Assembly: GCA_002731275.1 (NCBI GenBank) | Contig: PCBK01000070.1 | Coordinates: 62,001-126,000 of the forward strand | Direction of reading: 5' to 3' | DNA: 64,000 nucleotides | Origin: Deltaproteobacteria bacterium | GTDB lineage: Bacteria > Myxococcota_C > UBA6777 | Part shown: one piece after another, positions 60,967 to 64,000 of the stretch | How the letters are laid out: each line of letters begins with the position of its first letter | Position numbering within the stretch: position 1 is the stretch's first letter | Notes under the pieces: generated by a model | What the model was told of the DNA's origin: nothing | Database searches by the model: none | What the model saw: only the letters and a program-made list of their open reading frames with translations | Program-made: the position numbers and the translations under genes

Positions 60967-63900
60967 ATGAGTTCATCGAAGGATCCTAAGAACACCCCAG
61001 AGGCCGAAGAGAAGAAGAAGAACGATCCACTAGGAGATGATTTTCTTTCTTCTAGCTTGGATGATATCTTTAATGACCTGGAGGGCGGTCTCGGTTCTGG
61101 AAAAGGCGGTCTCTCAGCCTCAACAGGAAATTCATCCCAGAAAGATGCTTCGACACCGGTCGATTTGGGAGCCGAAACACAAAAGGCACCAACCCCGAAA
61201 CTCTCCAAAACAGCCTCACAGACATCTTTGCCTTCTGTGCCTAAAACACCTGCTCCTACAAAGAAGACAACGAAGAGAACAACCTCTTCGATACTTCCGG
61301 CGATACCCAAAACACCTGCTCCCCCCACGCTCGTAAAAAAAGAAGCGAGTACACCCGCTGCACCCGTGGTGAAAACAACTGCACCTGAGAAGAAAGAGCC
61401 CGCAAAAGTCACGACACCTGCTGTAAAAGAATCCACAAAACCTGCGACTCCAGCGACAAAGGAACCAGCAAAAGTCACGGCATCTGAGAAGAAAGAGCCT
61501 GCAAAACCTGCTGCTCCCGCGAAGGCTGAGACAAAAAAGGAACCAACGCTCAGTGTGGCGGCTGCGAGTGAGACTGCACCTACGATCCCTGATGTCCCCG
61601 CGTTGACGGTTCCAGTCGTGAATGTTGAGCTGCCCGAAGAGAATAAACCTTCGAAGGTAGAGGCCAAACCTCCCAAAGCAGAAGCCTCTGAACCACCAAA
61701 GGTGATGGGAAAAGAGGATAAAAAGGAGAAGACCTTCGACGCTGTCGCTCCGACTGTCGAGTACAGTCCTGATGAACGACTGATCGAAAAAATGGCCACA
61801 CTCCCACCTGAGCCGAAAGATAAAGTCGAGTCTCCCAAAACAGCAAAGGCTCCGGAAAAGAAAGTCGACTCCTCGAAGGCTCCAGAAAAGAAAGTTGAGC
61901 CTCCAAAAGCTCCAGAAAAGAAAGTTGAGTCTCCCAAAACAGCAAAGGCTCCAGAAAAGAAAGTCGAGAACAAGCCTGCTGCTCCAGTGAAAAAGGCCGA
62001 TGAGAAGCCTGTTGTGCCGGTTGCAAAGGCCGATGAAAAGTCTGCAACGCCAGCGAAGAAGGCCGATGAAAAGCCTGCAACGCCAGTGAAGAAGGCTGAC
62101 GAAAAGCCTGCTCCAACGGCTGAGAAAGCGGTTGCTCCTGCAAAAGAAGAGGCACCTAAGAAGGCCGCAGACAAAAAAGCAGCGCCTCCCAAAGCAGCTG
62201 AAAAAACAACATCGGTTCCCAAGCCCGAAGCGTCACCGGAGACAAAGGCGAAGAAAGTTGAGCCAGTGGCTCCAAAAAAGGAGACCATGACGCCACTTCC
62301 TGTGTCGGCATCTGTCCCTGGACCGCCACGTCCTGGTCCACTCAAGCCGTCTCAACCTGTTGCGAAAGCTGCTCCTGAGCAAGTTCCTCCACCAGCTTCT
62401 GGTGGAAGTCCTGTTAAAAGCGCGATGATCTTTGGGGCGGTCTTCTTTGTGGGGTTGTTTGTCGCAAAGGCGACGGCACCTTCGTATGATGCGACACCTC
62501 TTCAAAGTCGCATTCAGCGTCTTGAAAGGGGACAAGAGTCCTATAAGCAAACTGTGGACAAGACCAAACAACAGCTTCAAAGCGATAAAGTCGACAAAGG
62601 CACGTTCTCATCATTACAAAAGAGAGTATCAAGTCTCACCGTTCAGCTTAAGCGTCTCCAAGGGGAAAACAAAGCCCAGGACAAGCAGTTGGTGACGCAG
62701 TCCGCGAAGCTGCGTTCTTTGCGCAAAGCTTTGCAAGCTGAGAAGGCCCTCGCAAACAATCAGCGAAAACAACTACGTCTTGCGCTTGGGAAAGATATCA
62801 ACGCTTTGCGCGCTTCTGCCAGCAAGCTCCGAAAGATGGATACTTCTCACGACGCGGCTTTGGCGCTCCTCACAAAGAAACATGGAGCGCTGCTTGGAAA
62901 GGTCGGCTTGTTGAGTGGCGGGTTGAAACGCACCAACTCTTCGACAAACAATCGCTTTGCGAAGTTACAACGTGCACGTGCGCTCAGGATGCAAAAGCTC
63001 CGTAGCGAATTTGGTCGTGTCCACAAAGGACTCGCTGGACTCTCCAAACATGCGAAGAAGACAGACAACTCAATCAAGATGATCCGATTGACTGGAGACA
63101 AGCGCAGCCAAGAGATCGCAGGGCTCAAGGGTGTGACCGGAAAACACACGACACATTTGCTCCAAGCTGACAAGAAGATCGCGACACTGTTTGGTGGTTT
63201 GAAAGGACTCGGAGGACGTCTCGGAGAGACCAACAAAGAGGTTCGAAAAATCAGCGCAGGGAATGTCACCCATGACTGGATGTTGAAGAGGGTGGTTGCG
63301 CAATTGAGCCCGCTCACCAAAAGCATGAAAGCTCTCAAAGCAGATCAAAAAAAGGTCGTCGCAACGTTCTCTAACCTCGAAACGAAAGTGAAGGCTGATA
63401 GTTGGGTGTTGACACGTGTCGCCTCCTCACTTCCAAAGCTCGCTGCTGCGGTCAAACGCTTTCAAAAGAACGAAGGTAAACGTGACGCTGATGTACGTAA
63501 GTTGAGCGCTTCATTGCCCAAAGTTGAGCAACAAGTGCAACAATTGCAGCGAAGTTACTTCTCTATGTCGAAAGGTGTGAAGCAGTTCTCCGGACGTACG
63601 AGGAAGTTGCTTGTGTACGTCGTCAAGAAGCTACGTGTGTTTGGTGGTGCGTTGCAGAGTACCAAAAAGGGAATACAGACTGCTAAGCAAACAAGTCTCA
63701 CCAACCGACGAGCGTTGCGCTTGATGGCCCGGAGTCTTGCCGAGGCGAGAAAAGCAACTGCTGCAGCAAAAGTGCAAGACGCAGCTTTGCAAAAGCGTTT
63801 TGTCGCCTTGGCTGCGACGTTGGAGAAAACACAAACTTCTTTGAAGGTGCTAGGCACTCATCAAAAAGCGCTTGTACGTCTCCAAGCTCGCGCTGCACAT

Positions 63901-64000
63901 CTGCGAAAGGGGCTTGGGTTGGCGATGAAAGCAAACACCTTGCTCGCAAAAGCATCCAAACAACAAACTGAAAAGTTCGCTGCGTTGTCCAAAGAGTTGA
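60967..64000 (+). CDS. Very long coiled-coil membrane protein, Lys/Pro/Ala-rich (3' truncated by window)
   Basis: Open from the ATG at 60967 to the window end (more than 1,011 residues, no stop). GAGGAG lies ten bases upstream. The first 480 residues are acidic at the start, then a Lys/Pro/Ala-rich low-complexity region with APEKKVE and ADEKPA repeats (about residues 300-390). A single transmembrane helix (MIFGAVFFVGLFVAKAT, about 487-503) follows, and all the rest predicts long helical coiled-coil with many Lys, Gln, Leu, Ser and short Gly-rich breaks. The charge rule puts the repeat part in the cytoplasm and the coiled-coil in the periplasm. Function unknown; an envelope-spanning structural protein is possible. 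Confidence 0.8.
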   Translation, partial: MSSSKDPKNTPEAEEKKKNDPLGDDFLSSSLDDIFNDLEGGLGSGKGGLSASTGNSSQKDASTPVDLGAETQKAPTPKLSKTASQTSLPSVPKTPAPTKKTTKRTTSSILPAIPKTPAPPTLVKKEASTPAAPVVKTTAPEKKEPAKVTTPAVKESTKPATPATKEPAKVTASEKKEPAKPAAPAKAETKKEPTLSVAAASETAPTIPDVPALTVPVVNVELPEENKPSKVEAKPPKAEASEPPKVMGKEDKKEKTFDAVAPTVEYSPDERLIEKMATLPPEPKDKVESPKTAKAPEKKVDSSKAPEKKVEPPKAPEKKVESPKTAKAPEKKVENKPAAPVKKADEKPVVPVAKADEKSATPAKKADEKPATPVKKADEKPAPTAEKAVAPAKEEAPKKAADKKAAPPKAAEKTTSVPKPEASPETKAKKVEPVAPKKETMTPLPVSASVPGPPRPGPLKPSQPVAKAAPEQVPPPASGGSPVKSAMIFGAVFFVGLFVAKATAPSYDATPLQSRIQRLERGQESYKQTVDKTKQQLQSDKVDKGTFSSLQKRVSSLTVQLKRLQGENKAQDKQLVTQSAKLRSLRKALQAEKALANNQRKQLRLALGKDINALRASASKLRKMDTSHDAALALLTKKHGALLGKVGLLSGGLKRTNSSTNNRFAKLQRARALRMQKLRSEFGRVHKGLAGLSKHAKKTDNSIKMIRLTGDKRSQEIAGLKGVTGKHTTHLLQADKKIATLFGGLKGLGGRLGETNKEVRKISAGNVTHDWMLKRVVAQLSPLTKSMKALKADQKKVVATFSNLETKVKADSWVLTRVASSLPKLAAAVKRFQKNEGKRDADVRKLSASLPKVEQQVQQLQRSYFSMSKGVKQFSGRTRKLLVYVVKKLRVFGGALQSTKKGIQTAKQTSLTNRRALRLMARSLAEARKATAAAKVQDAALQKRFVALAATLEKTQTSLKVLGTHQKALVRLQARAAHLRKGLGLAMKANTLLAKASKQQTEKFAALSKEL

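Noticed and set aside
60936-62345. Long minus-strand frame rich in Phe, Ser, Gly
   Set aside because: Antisense shadow of the Lys/Pro/Ala-rich coding region on the plus strand; no ribosome site.

Overview
The window carries about 50 protein genes, no rRNA, no convincing tRNA, no transposase, no phage gene and no CRISPR array. GC content is moderate. The gene repertoire suggests a Myxococcota-like (former deltaproteobacterial) chromosome: a Ser/Thr kinase with the HRDISPQN catalytic loop, an FHA-GAF-class III cyclase, MopE-type Cys/Asp repeats, many short lipoproteins with Cys-rich N-termini, PrkA, HEAT-repeat proteins and a GspE-N-like domain protein. This is inference from content; no marker gene fixes the taxon.

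Layout. 1-12 kb: a truncated TPR gene, trmB, mutM, prkA, a 1,428-residue protein with a GspE-N-like head, an acidic tandem-repeat middle and a HEAT tail, an RDD membrane protein and a periplasmic-type beta-propeller. 11.7-12.8 kb: a Cys-rich lipoprotein and a methyltransferase. 12.8-19.1 kb: a minus-strand operon-like run, FHA/GAF cyclase > left-handed beta-helix protein > yicC > gmk > enoyl-CoA hydratase > dolichol-phosphate-mannose-synthase-like enzyme. 19.2-21.1 kb: a membrane protein and a lipoprotein with a near-consensus promoter. 21.3-37.7 kb: a long plus-strand series (inositol monophosphatase, NamZ-type muramidase, MopE-like lipoprotein and companions, DsbD-like reductase, Ser/Thr kinase, acyl-CoA ligase, giant PKD/IPT lipoprotein). 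37.7-39.3 kb: two paralogous helical-hairpin proteins of unknown function. 39.8-43.5 kb: a UvrD-type helicase divergent from a RidA / emfourin-like pair. 43.8-48.6 kb: a six-domain DUF4397 lipoprotein, a YbgC-type thioesterase and a translationally coupled SDR / KAS III pair. 48.6-56.2 kb: a nine-gene minus-strand series including a cereblon-type CULT domain protein, a winged-helix protein of the AlkZ superfamily, a TlpA-like thioredoxin, a SMUG1-type uracil-DNA glycosylase and an MnmC/MnmD-like methyltransferase. 56.6-64 kb: argG with a structured leader, an alpha/beta-hydrolase lipoprotein pair, a dihydroorotate-dehydrogenase-like enzyme and a very long coiled-coil membrane protein that runs off the window end.

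The most unusual items are the bacterial CULT domain gene, which overlaps by 4 nt a gene that looks like a tandem winged-helix protein and lies 3 kb from a SMUG1 homologue; the two adjacent helical-hairpin paralogues, each apparently built from an internal duplication; and a recurring C-x5-C-x5-C-x4-C module just after the lipobox of five otherwise unrelated lipoproteins.
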